Origin: Echinococcus granulosus
Lineage: Eukaryota > Platyhelminthes > Cestoda > Cyclophyllidea > Taeniidae
Length of the DNA: 17,605 nt
NCBI RefSeq assembly: GCF_000524195.1
Contig: NW_020170381.1
Location: 1,493,419 to 1,511,023 of the forward strand
Reading direction: 5' to 3'
The notes below the pieces were generated by a model. It ran no database searches. It saw only the letters and a program-made list of their open reading frames with translations, and was not told the DNA's origin. Positions 1 to 11,500 of this stretch are shown one piece after another. Both the position numbers and the translations under genes were made by a program. Every line of letters starts with the position of its first letter. Positions within the stretch are counted from its first letter, which is position 1.

Positions 1-2832
1 GTAACCAAAGTATTACAGTTGTTTTCCTATTCGTTTTTGCTCTTCAAATGGGCCACATCCTTTGAGAGATTTCTATGCCGTTTTTAATGTGCGAGTCGTT
101 ATGCGTTGTACGCTTGTTCAAATCTGCCTTTTTGCAATGGATTGTCATTTTGTATTAACCTCATGTTCGGGCAGACTTCATCCAACAACGAGGCCGATGT
201 GACATCTGGTCCCGCCGACAGTTTCCACATTGTGTCAACCTAGCATGATGTCCTTTACTCAATCTTCTCGATCGAACAGTCTGTATCTCCAAGCTGAAGT
301 GAGAAGGGACGGCAAATGCGACTTCAACTTTGTCTCTGGTACGGCTATATCAGCAGTAAACCCCGGGGCTGCTCCGCCCCGTTATCAGTATGTTGATGTA
401 ATACGATAGTGGTTTATCCCTCGGTTCTGGTGAGGCGCCACTTTTGTACTTTGAATTAGCCCCCTTGTACTTCGCTGGGTGGGCTGGCCTTTTGGGCCAT
501 GCCAATATCCCAGACACCTTCTCCGTGCTAAATATATATTCTGCCCGAGTATTGTGTCTTCTTTCGTCTTCGGGGAGTCCCAGGACGCTACATTAAAATT
601 GTTTTACTGTCTAACAAGCCACGATTAGCAGCAGGAGGGACGTTGGTAGATGGGGCCGATTTCCCACGCAGCACTGGGAGTGTCCTAAATCTTGCAAATG
701 ACACTAAAGTCTCGGTAGCCTTCTCGTCACCGAGGATGTGTCAATGGTATTTAAGATTTTTTATTCGAAGCCGCAGCAATACCTACGTACAACCTCAGTG
801 GGTTATGTCCTCGCCTTACTCATCGCCGCTAGTGAAAGGAAAGAGCTTTAGAAGTTACTGGTGGAGCATGAGAGTATAATCCCATGGCTGGATGCTGGGA
901 CGAACAAGCATCGTAAAACACACAATGGACACCGACGAGGATAAAATGATCGGGTGCACATCCTGACGCATACCGCATTTCTGCTGGATAGGTGAACGGT
1001 CTAGTCAATGAGATGCTGTAAGTTAAGGCCCTAAGGCTCTCCAAATCGCTATCAACCCTGCCGATTGCTTCAGTCAATAAAAAGGTGAAAGTCTCCGTCT
1101 GTGCGTCAATTACAGAAAGTCAAACTCAGTCATCGAGACTTTGCTACCTCGCGTAAACGACTCGTTAAGCTTCCTACACGAGTCAAGGCAATTTTGCATG
1201 AGGGATTCCCGATTTGAATGTTGGAAAGTGATGGAAGAACCACATAGGGGGGAAGAAGTTTTAATATTAACAAATAGGTTTTGTGAATCTCAGGCCATGC
1301 CTTTTGGATCCTGCAATGCAGCACCCGCTATTTAAGGCTTATGCACTTCTCTGACTGGACTGTTCTCTTAGTATTGTATCATATGCCCGAATCCCATGCT
1401 TGTCTTCGGTCGAGATACTCCGGAACAGAGTCTACGTTAGATTGCCTACAAGATCAGGCTTGTCACTAAGCTCTCGTTAGAGGGAGCGGTGGTTACTGAA
1501 CCCGTAAGGTCCACGGGTGTGCACAGCGACTTAAAGGCGAGATGCGATGAATGCTTAACCTCGTGCGTAAACACCTGCGCCAGTCACACACCAGGTAAGC
1601 ACAGTTTAGTCTAATAAAAGGGAGACCTAGTTCTTCTCTGGAAAGTTGTTCCACCTGTCGGGAAAGTGGCAACTTTTACCACCCTTAAAGCCATGATGTA
1701 TTTCGAGTGACGAAGATCACCTCATTACCAAACAACTTAGTTCGCATCACACAAATCCGTGCACAACCAATCACAGTCCACCACAAAATGGGGCCTTATA
1801 AAGGTGCATCACCGGTTGGGTACGAAGGTGGCATCTGCATACTAAGAGGAAAAAAGCTCATTGAAAATAACGTGTAAGGAAGCAATTTCCAGAGGAAGGA
1901 CCGGGGACGGGACTCAACATGACGAGAAGGTATGTAATGTACGTTTAGCTTAATATGCTTTTGGGTGGGAAGCGACCAGTGCACACCAACCTCGTGAGTG
2001 ACATGATGCTGCCACATCCTAACGAGGAAACTGACGCTGACCCTTCGCAAAACATTATGCAAACTGTGCAAATACAAGATGCCTTCCTCTACTCAATCGT
2101 TTCTACCCAAGGGTCTGAAGCCGCTGGTAGGAGAAATAATGAAAATATTACCATTCGACCCGATGGTACTTGCACAATACATTTGAAAAGGATTTTACGA
2201 GAATAGAAGTCAGAAATACCGTTTTTGTGGTAAACATATCAAAATACCGAGCTGCATTCCTCACAATACAACTCAGCCCGCCCATGCCACAACCTGCGGT
2301 GATATCCGGAACAGGCAAAGGCAGTCAAATGCCCCTCGTTGGAGCCACTTATATCCAGAGTGCACTCTCGTTTGTGGGACATCATTAAAACACCGAACGT
2401 TATAGATGACCTTGTATAAAACCACCTTATCTCGAAAATGGATGCAAGCTCCTTGTCCATAGAAGGCAGGCCTCTCGAGTAGACACACTCCTCTCTGAGC
2501 CCCGCGGCCGCACCTACAGCTAACCTAGGAGTAAATACCCTGAACACAGATTGATTCAGATCACATCACTCCCTCTACAGACAAGAAACAACCAAACAGG
2601 GTGGAAAAAATTGGTACAGTTCATTTGAAGTGACTATCACGGCGAATGTTAACTAAAACACTAGTTTACCTATTCTAACGCCATCGAGTGATCAGAGCAA
2701 AAGTACTCTCTTAAGGGTAGAAGGCTGGAGTGGAAAATTTTTTTAAAGTTCAATACACAAGAGGAATAGTCAAAAGCATAAAAATATTGAGAGACGTTAC
2801 TTGAGCCTCGGTTCTCCTCACCAGAACCTTAG
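1..2832. other. Stretch without a supportable gene (left end)
   Basis: I see no gene here that I can defend. The longest open frames (about 100 codons at 2239-2547 on the minus strand, 83 codons at 1955-2206 on the plus strand) overlap each other on opposite strands, resemble no protein I know, and show no chain of phase-compatible splice sites. Base composition looks more even than in the A/T-rich gene introns further right. The right end (about 2560-2832) should contain the 3' untranslated tail of the BRCC36-like gene, but I found no AATAAA on the minus strand there. A small GC-rich hairpin lies at 364-381. No tRNA, rRNA or transposase was recognised. Confidence 0.6.
364..381. repeat. Small GC-rich inverted repeat (hairpin)
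   Basis: Two perfect 6-base arms, CGGGGC at 364-369 and GCCCCG at 376-381, surround a 6-base loop. It is the most GC-rich spot in the left flank. There is no T-run or gene end next to it, so no function is assigned and it may be chance. Confidence 0.3.
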
Positions 2833-4453
2833 CTATAAGTCGTTCGTCCACGCAATCATGGATTGGAGGGTCACTAGAATCGGCTTAAGTATTGTAGAAT
2901 CCAGATAGCTCGAACCTTCTAAAAAGAATTACAGACCACCAACACGTTAGATATTTCTTTTACCTAAATATCGCTACTCCAATATTTATCAGCAAAAGTG
3001 AAAACATTAACAAAGCCTCTTCACAAGAGTCAATTTCGAGAAACAATTCAAAATCAAATGGTCAGGAATTATCAATAAATGAGAAGTAACAGCATTTGTG
3101 GCTGGAGAGTAAAGACTCCTTCATAATCTATGCGACAATTCTACGGAATAAACAAGCGATCGCCAAATCGAGCTTTGCCTTTCTCACCTTTTTGTTGACT
3201 AACGTACTCCTCCGCGATTTTGAGAACACTTTCGAGGGCGAGGCAGGCGACTGCGTAGTACTTTGACGAGAAGGAATTCAAAAGAAGTGGCCTGACTAAA
3301 CATTGGATTTGAACCGGGTTCTCATTTAAATCACACTGGTAGGCAGTAAATGACATCACTCTTGCCTAAAATTGCCATCAGAACATCTCATGCGCGTACA
3401 TTCCCAGTGCGGTAATAGTGCATCAATCGAAACGCTTGCCTTTTTAAGAAAAAATAGGAACTACAACTCAACTAGTTTACCCCTGGTTAAATTGCCCAAA
3501 GTAGCCTTAAGAAACAAATCTTATTTTGATAAAACAATCTGGGAAATTTACCAGTTGATCACCTGAACGTCTACCGAACAAACCCACCAAAGCGACAGAG
3601 TTTGGGAACTTGGCCTTAAATTTCAAGTGAAAGTCAATATCCTGCTTAGTTAAGGCTGTATTAAGGTCGTTGTGAGAATGATACCAGCCAACTACGCCAA
3701 GTTGGGCTCCAGTGGACCGACTGAAATCCTGCAATATGAAAACATTTTGTATGAACAAAGGTGATTTTGAAAAAGATCGCTAAGATGCATCAGTTTAAAA
3801 TTCGTAGAGCATTCAAACAACCCTATTCTAGCAAGGGATGAATTAAGTCAGTAAACAACATACGCAAAAACAAAGCGGTTGTTTCACAACATGCGTCGGT
3901 GAAATGCTATTTCAAATATTAAGGCTTCTTCACAAAACTGGATATAATCTGATGTGCACCATAAAACCTATACCATGCGTTGAATACAGGCATATAGTCA
4001 TAATATGAATAAGCACGGATACATCGACTGTTTATAAAGTTCTTATAGATACAAGCCTTTAAAGGATTATAATCAGTTCGCCATTAATGCATACCCCTTA
4101 AGAAAACGGAACAGCGGTAGAACTGTTCATAAAAGTGGCAGCTATCTTAAAGAGAACCAGCTTACAAACAATCTAGAGTCTTTGCAAAGAAACCAGCATA
4201 ATAAACTGGAATATAAGAAACATTACCTGACATCTGGACTCAATCACCGAACAGTTTACATTCTGATTTGACGAAAGTGGGATTATGGTCACAACAAAAA
4301 CGTCAGGCACTTTTAACTAAGGAAAATCAAAATGAGATGCAGTAATAGTACCGAACCAACGAGAATTCCCTTCATTTCATGCGTAATATCAAGAGCAAAG
4401 TGTAGCAATATCGCCTGGGATGTCGTCGGCGAGATCTTGACAGACGGTTCCAT
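2833..4453 (-). CDS. MPN/JAMM metalloprotease, BRCC36-like deubiquitinase (5 exons)
   Basis: Predicted exons, in transcript order: 4453-4352, 4316-4227, 3728-3552, 3365-3188, 2918-2833. They join in phase into 210 residues. The JAMM zinc site is visible: Glu26 (HEMKG), His81 and His83 (GWYHSH) and Asp94, with seven residues and then Thr-x-x-Asp after the second His. Known JAMM enzymes hydrolyse isopeptide bonds of ubiquitin-like chains. The segments RVMSF, CLALESVLKIAEEY and a C-terminal GSSYL...WTNDL follow the order seen in BRCC36, the K63-specific enzyme of the BRCA1-A and BRISC complexes, so BRCC36 is the best fit. CSN5, MYSM1 and MPND are alternatives. Oddities: the usual HSHP is HSHN, the usual motif Ser is Thr91, and the protein is much shorter than human BRCC36 (about 316). 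The start is fixed by an in-frame TAG directly upstream of the ATG. Intron lengths are 35, 498, 186 and 269 bases. The last exon is the least certain part. Confidence 0.75.
4317..4351 (-). other. 35-base micro-intron (BRCC36-like intron 1)
   Basis: This gap starts GTACTA and ends CCTTAG on the minus strand. It separates a codon-complete exon ending GILVGS from one beginning LKVPDVF. Without removing it, the MPN fold would be broken. It belongs to the same size class, with the same GTAC start, as most PSMD8 introns. Confidence 0.8.
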
Positions 4454-5560
4454 CTACATTAGACCATGAGCGGCTTGATCAAATCGACATGGAAATTTCG
4501 CATGCAACAGCCGTTACTTATTATTTAGCACCAAAAAAGAAAAACAGTTGGAACAATTCACTAAGCATTTGCTGTGCATGTAGCAAGGCAACCATGCGCA
4601 AATCCACCTAAATCATAAACATTAGGGCTTGTTAGTGCCAAAAAATATTGAAAAAATCATCTAGCTTTAGGTCAACTGATAAAAGAACCCAGAGCACGAC
4701 CTCAAATCAGGAGTCGATCATTAAAGTGCCAGCTTGAGTAGCGCGCTTCCAAATATCAAAAGCGGGCTTTGCAGCAGAGGGTAAATAAAGCCTTTAATGA
4801 CCTTCAAAACACAAAATACTTATAGAAGAGTGAAGGGCATTTGTTAGCTAAAACTTTGCATTGGAGGTGCAGACACAAGTATCACTTTAATAAACCACAG
4901 TAGCACTTTCGCCATTTCGTTGACTTTTAGGGTTTTTAAAAGAAGCGAAAGATTGTGTCTTTTGTTTATTGAAGCGCTGATCTTTGTTTCACCCGGTACA
5001 ACTCAATTTAATGTACCTTCTTACCACCATGTGACGAATGACATTTGATGAGTTGGTACAACTAGGTTTTTACTGAAACAATTTACGCCAGCATGTAACT
5101 AGTCATTGTGAACATTTATAGGGTATCCGCACCGCTTCACTAGATTATCCTAATTAGTTAACTAGATGGAGATGCCGTATTTCCCATTGGTCTATTCGAA
5201 TTCGTGGCGTGATTATGAAAAAAGTTTGTGAGTAGTCGTGCTATCTTATGAGTGCGTACTGTAAGTCGTTGAATTTCACCCATGCGCAGAGGTCTACAAT
5301 GAAGCACAGCAGGTAATTCTTTTGCTTATGGGTTTTTTCGTGACAGGTGGCCTTCCCTTGAAATTCGATATTTCGTAGTAGACACGCAGAATTACTTGTG
5401 AATTCGCGGCGTCGTTGTCTTTCACAGATATTTATTTTGCTTGCTTCTTGTATTGGTGTTCGTTTGTTAACTTTTGTGTGACTACACACACTTTCCTGAA
5501 TGATAATCGCATTCGTCACAAAGTTTACATTGCGATAACTAGGTTCCCACTTTCCTAAAC
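4454..5560. promoter_or_regulatory. Divergent intergenic region between the BRCC36-like gene and POLD1
   Basis: The start codons at 4453 (minus) and 5561 (plus) face away from each other across 1,107 bases. This stretch must hold both upstream regions and any untranslated leaders. Open frames in it (for example 5241-5570 on the minus strand) have no recognisable product. A 9-base direct repeat lies at 4995-5003 and 5055-5063. No convincing TATA box or named factor site could be assigned by eye. Shared or bidirectional regulation is inference from the layout. Confidence 0.5.
4995..5063 (+). repeat. Pair of GGTACAACT direct repeats 60 bases apart
   Basis: GGTACAACT occurs at 4995-5003 and again at 5055-5063, exactly 60 bases start to start, within the divergent promoter region. 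Two copies could be binding sites for one factor or simply chance. Confidence 0.35.
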
Positions 5561-8500
5561 ATGCTCTCAAGTGTACTCAAACGTTTCAGATGTCCGATTA
5601 ATGTTGTCCTTTTAAGACCTGGGAATGATGTCGATGAGGAGGTTGAGCCACCAACTTTTGAGGAGGAGCTCATGATTCTCGATGAGGCTGAAGCTGCTGA
5701 TGAAGACATTCTTGTTGATGAAAGCGATGTTGTGACTGCCGACACCAAGATGACTTTTCCCAAAACTTGGTTAAGACCTCCAGTCCTGCCTATTGATGTG
5801 GCGAACGAGAAACTAGTTTTCCAACAGATGGATATTGACTTTTATAAGGTTATAGTAGTCTGGTTACATCTCATCGACATCCGTCATTTTCAGCCACATA
5901 AACTAATCCGCTTCAATGTATGTTTGGGTACACTTTAGGGTCAAAAGCTGTCGGCTATGCCCGGTCCTAATCACAGTCCAGTACCGATCATCCGCGTTTA
6001 CGGAGTATCGGAGAAGGGGCACAGCGTTGTGGCTCATATTCACGGGTTTATGCCGTACTTTTATGTTTCTGCACCACAACACTTCATGGAGAAACATCTT
6101 ATAGAATTCCGTAGGCAGTTGAACCTTGCTCTTCATCGGGAACTGAAGGGAAACCAATCAGAAGGTCTTAAAGATTTGGTCCTTAATGTAGAACTTGAGG
6201 AAAAGGAAAGTAAGCAACAGTTTCTTTAGACCAACCTATCTTACACGAATTACCTAATTTCTGTTTATCTTCGGTTAACTTTACCGAGCTCCTCAAATGT
6301 CTGTGTTGTTACTCGAAATTTGCCTTAGTGGATTTTACTTTAAGGCACTAGCGTAAGTAGCCTGAAGCCTAGGCATTAATGAACGCAGATTCGAAATACG
6401 TGTTGACTCTTGACATTTCAGCTTCAGATTGATGCCAGTTTTTTCGTCTAATGTTCGTGCATTTTAAACCCCTTAGGTATATTCGGTTTTCATGGTAACG
6501 CCAAGTCCAAATTCATCCGAATTGTGCTTGCTCTTCCTCGATTCATTGCCACTGCAAGGCGCCTCCTCGAAAATGGTTTTTCATTTGGTGTCTTTTCTGA
6601 TTGTGTGAGTTTTCACTTTCGGAGCGCTTTCTCTCCTGTCTCCATTTGAAATGACTTGCTGTTCCCTAGTCTTACGCGCCTTTTGAGGCCAATGTCGACT
6701 TTGAAACGCGTTTCATGGTTGATATCAACATGACTGGATGCTCTTGGGTCGAGTTGCCTGCGGGCAGGTACCTCTTACGACAGAAAAGTCAGATTATATC
6801 ACCTTCTAAAGTGCTGCCGAAAGAGACGAGCATTGCGCAGCCCACTGGTGGATTCCTCTCTTCTGTTACGGGACAGACCAGATGCCAATTGGAGGTCGAT
6901 ATTGCGTGGAATGATGTCACAGTTTACCCCACCGAGGGCGAATGGAACAAGATCGCGCCCATTAGGATTCTCAGTTTCGATATTGAATGTGCCGGTCGAA
7001 GAGGTGATAGTTAGATCTAATTGGCTCTTCAAATTAGTAGGCCTCAGTTAAATCACTAATTTCCGAAGGTTTTTTCCCAACAGTTATAGCAGTTCATATT
7101 TCACCAGGGTTTTCTGTTCATCGAATAATCACATTATTACTGAACTCGATCCGTTTGCCCATGTTGATAATTCCTGACAACACTATTGCCTCCATCTTAT
7201 GACTTTTGCTTTTTGTATCTATGTAATGCAAAAATTCTCTATGAATCTACTAGCTGAGGGAAATGTGTAACCTTATGTGTTTGTATCTTTACTACCCCTA
7301 ACATCTCAATAATTTGTTTCCCATAAATCAGGCATACGAAGGCGATATATGTGGTGCGACGGTTTTTTCCGCTTATCACGTTGTTGGTAATGCGTTGTTT
7401 TTCCGTTTAGGTGTTTTTCCAGTCCCAGAGCATGATGCTGTTATTCAGATAGCCAATATGGTCATCAGATACGGTGATTCAAAGCCTTTTATTCGAAATG
7501 TTTTTACGCTTAATACCTGCGCTCCCATCGTTGGCTCACGTGTCATCTGCTTTGCAACGGAAGCTGAAATGCTTTCTGTAAACAAGCTTATTTAGGTTTC
7601 GCTATTTCAACCCTTCAATGCTTTGCTATTTTTTAAGCGTTTGCTTTTGCCGTAACATTAGGTTTTATGCCTAACTGCCTGAAGCATAGCATAACATGCA
7701 AATTTCCTGGTTAGTGCCCCTCAAATTAAGGTGACAACTATCCAATGGTTATTTTTCACAATGGATCCTATCGCTTCTTTGCTTTTTTTGTACAGAGATG
7801 GGCTCACTTCGTTCGAGAAGTTGATCCAGACATGATTACGGGATACAATATGCAGAATTTTGACCTCCCCTATCTAGTGAATCGATGCAATCATCTGAAA
7901 GTGAGTTCATTTCCTTTCTTGGGACGTGTGCTCGGGTCCAAGTCCGTTGTGCGTGAAAGCCTAATCCATTCGAAACAGATGGGCAGGCGGGAAAACAAGT
8001 ACGTGTCTATTGATGGGCGCATTCAATTTGATCTATTACAGGTATGAAAATGTGAATGTTGTGCGTCGCTGGTTTAAATTCAGAAGTTCTTCATTATTGA
8101 AAAAATAACCCAGACAATACTATGCAAGTACTTTTGTGGCTTTGAATCACCATGACCCCGAGTTTGTTGCTTGTTCTGCCGTAAAGAGTACTAAGAGTTG
8201 AGTTTGGCTTTAATATTTAGTGAACATTCGATTTTTCTCTTTAGGTATTATTAAGAGATTACAAATTGCGAAGTTATACTCTGAACGCAGTTAGTTATCA
8301 CTTCCTAAAAAAGCAAAAGGAAGATGTGCATCACAGCATTATTAATGATCTTCAAAACGGAAATGACCAAACACGCCGACGTTTGGCCGTATACTGCCTG
8401 AAAGACGCCTACCTACCTCTGCTCCTGTTGGATAAACTGATGTCTGTTGCGAATAGTGTTGAGATGGCTCGAGTTACTGGTGTTCCTATCGCCTATCTGT

Positions 8501-11500
8501 TGAAGCGAGGCCAACAAGTTAAGGTATAGTTATTTGCTGCTCCATACAGTCTGAATACTAAGCGGAATTATCATTCCGTTCATCAAAACGACACTTCACA
8601 ATGTTAGTGATAGCCCATGTCTCATTGTATTGGCCTTCATCTCCATAATGTTTACTTCACGTCCGCTTTGTCAACTCTGCAGGTGATTTCTCAACTCTTG
8701 CGAAAAGCGAGGGAGCACGGTCTCCTCTTGCCAACCCAGAGACCAGATCAGGGTGACGAGTATGTGGGTGGGACTGTTATCGAACCTCGACGCGGCTTCT
8801 ACAATGAGCCCATTGCGACCCTAGATTTCTCCAGCCTATATCCGAGCATTATGGTTGCCCACAACTTGTGCTACACGACATTCTTAAGGCCGGAGGATAT
8901 TTCTGCTTCAGGAGGAATAGGCGGTCTTTTGGCCAATTATAATCTTGGTCCAGATGACTATATAAGAACACCTACAGGGGCGTACTTTGTCAAAAAACAT
9001 ATTCGCAAGGGACTCTTGCCATGTGTTCTTGAACAACTGCTGGAAGCTAGGATGAAGTGAGTCAGCAACATCATTTTTGCTGCTTTAATTAAAGTCCTCG
9101 AAGGCAACTTAAATACAGTTGAGGTGTGTTAGTATCTAAAAAACTTGCATCAAGGTTTACACCTTTTATCACTAAAATTGAACATGATGTTATTGTTCTA
9201 TCCTAGACCAGTTCATGGAATCGAGGTATTTTAGTTTCAAACTCTCCATTTCTCTCAAGTCTAGGCTCTCAATACTGTTAGTCGTTGGGTTGATCTGTTG
9301 CTTAGTCAATAAGCCTCCTGGAATAACGAGTTATTTAGCCTTCTTACTGAGGAGTCGACTTTTCTATAGAGCCAAACGTGAAATGGCTGCAGAAACGGAC
9401 CAATTCAGGCGGCGAGTTCTTGATGGTCGTCAGCTAGCGCTCAAAGTGAGCGCCAACTCTGTCTACGGTTTTACAGGTGCTCATGTTGGGAAACTGCCCT
9501 GTCTCGAGATCTCCAGCTCCATTTCGGGTTTTGGTCGGGAAATGATTGAAGAAACTAAACGTTTACTAGAAGAAAAATTTACTACCGGAAATGGCTATAA
9601 AAGTGATGCAAAGGTGCACATCTTTCCATGCGTTAAATATTTTGCCTTTTATTATTATTATTAGCCCTATGCGATTTATTTGTTTGGGTTCGTTTTACTA
9701 GCTTGAGGCCTCTCGACTCAATGGAAGTTCGCTAGCTTTGTCTATTTTGATGAACCATTTAATGTACTTTTTCTCTACGGACTTGTTCAGGTAATATACG
9801 GCGATACGGATTCCGTTATGTGCAAGTTCGGGGTTTCAACCGTCGAGGAAGCCATGCAGTTGGGCCGTGAAGGCGCTGAGTACATATCTGGCAAATTTTT
9901 GAATCCCATCAAGCTGGAATTTGAAAAGGTGGGTTTGAGCATTTATTTTTTTGTCAAGCAAATTCGTTAATTTACATAAGTACACTGCTTTTTACGTATG
10001 TTCCACCAGTTCACATGTTCCAATTTCACAAAATAGATACAGCTTAGGGATGGGTATTTTTTAAAATGACTCCTTTGTTGTTGTAAGAGTAGGTGAGGCC
10101 CATACATCTATTTGGATGTTCTCAAGTGGCTTGGTAGTCTTTTATCTTTCTAGCTGATAAAATCTGGGCAGAATGTGTTGAAATTTGTGCACTTCCAATC
10201 CATTTTAGGTTTACTTCCCTTACTTGCTTATAAACAAGAAGCGGTATGCGGGTCTCTATTTTACGAAACCGGATAAGTACGACAAGATGGATTGCAAAGG
10301 TATTGAAACGGTCAGACGAGACAACAGTCCCCTCGTGGCTAATCTCGTGAACGCTTGTCTCGAGCGCATCCTCATTGACAGGTGGGATTCTCGTGCCTAT
10401 ATCGTGATCCTATTGTATTTGAATTTACCAAGTCCCACGCCCATTGTCGATCACCATTGTTGAAAGAGCTAAATTATCAAACTGTGGGAATCCGGATTAT
10501 TTATTTGAAAGTAAACTTGGTCATAGGGTTTATGCGTGCCTAAGCAAAAATTGACTTTGGGAAATGCAACATCTGTTTTGTGTTTCCTTGTCCGAGTTAC
10601 CAAAGGTAAACGTGAATATTGGATGCGGTAAGTTTCCAAGTAAGTATTATAGTCATTTGGGTTAATCATGCTTTACGTTACCAAGTCAAATCGTGGGCTT
10701 CTAAGCATTCACCTGTGATGACTTTCTCTCTTTATGGGAGCAGAAGGAATTACCTTGGATCTTCATTGGACTGTGTACGTCTTCCAGGGACCCCTCAGCT
10801 GCAGTGAGCTACGCCCAGCGCACGATTTCGGATCTGCTCTGTAACCGGATTGATATCGCCCAATTAGTGATAAGCAAAGAGCTGACGAAAACCGACGAGG
10901 AGTACACCGGTAAACAAGCCCACGTGGAACTGGCTAATAAGATTCGTAAGCGCGATCCCGGCTCAGCCCCGCAGCTGGGCGACCGGGTGCCTTACGTCAT
11001 TACCTCTGTGGGCAGCAAGAACACCGCCGCCTACGCCAAGGCCGAGGATCCACTCTACGTGCTGCAGCACAACATCCCCATCGATGCTAAATACTACCTC
11101 GAGAATCAGCTGGCGAATCCCCTCATGCGCATCTTCGAGCCAATTCTCGGCGAGGCCAAAGCCAAGTCGGCGCTATTGAGTCAGTTTTTACGCCACTCCT
11201 TTTTCCTGCCCATAGTTGTGCCCATTTAATATATATTGTTATTTCTTCATTCATTTGGATCCTGATAACAAAGTGAGATTGATTTCGGCCACTTAAAGTA
11301 ACTGTGTGGCATTGTAGGCTGTTTTCAAATTTCAATCTCTGTATTATATTTTAGCCGGAGAGCATACACTAGTGAAGTCGGTTGTTCATTCAAAAGTCGG
11401 CCAGTTGTCCGCATTCACGCAAAAGCGTGTATCGTGCGTTGGGTGCAGGTCCCTTCTTCCTAAGGATCGTGAAAGTAAGCTGTGTTAGCAATCCATGTTG

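Noticed and set aside
1955..2388. Two overlapping plus-strand open frames that might be one frameshifted gene
   Set aside because: Neither half is recognisable and no homology forces the joining; chance open frames explain them.
2239..2547. Minus-strand open frame of 102 codons
   Set aside because: It resembles no known protein, overlaps plus-strand open frames, and has no splice partners; such a length is expected by chance.
3306..3316. Minus-strand GGTTCAAATCC, which looks like an RNA polymerase III B box (tRNA T-arm)
   Set aside because: It lies inside a conserved coding exon of the BRCC36-like gene (NPVQIQ), and there is no A box, acceptor stem or cloverleaf around it.
5241..5763. Minus-strand open frames across the POLD1 upstream region and exon 1
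   Set aside because: Part is the antisense of POLD1 exon 1 (a Ser-rich shadow of its acidic stretch) and the rest has no recognisable product.
9215..9369. Upstream part of the open frame leading into POLD1 exon 9, as extra coding sequence
   Set aside because: Similarity to POLD1 begins exactly after the acceptor CTATAG at 9369 and joins in phase to exon 8, so the upstream part is intron.
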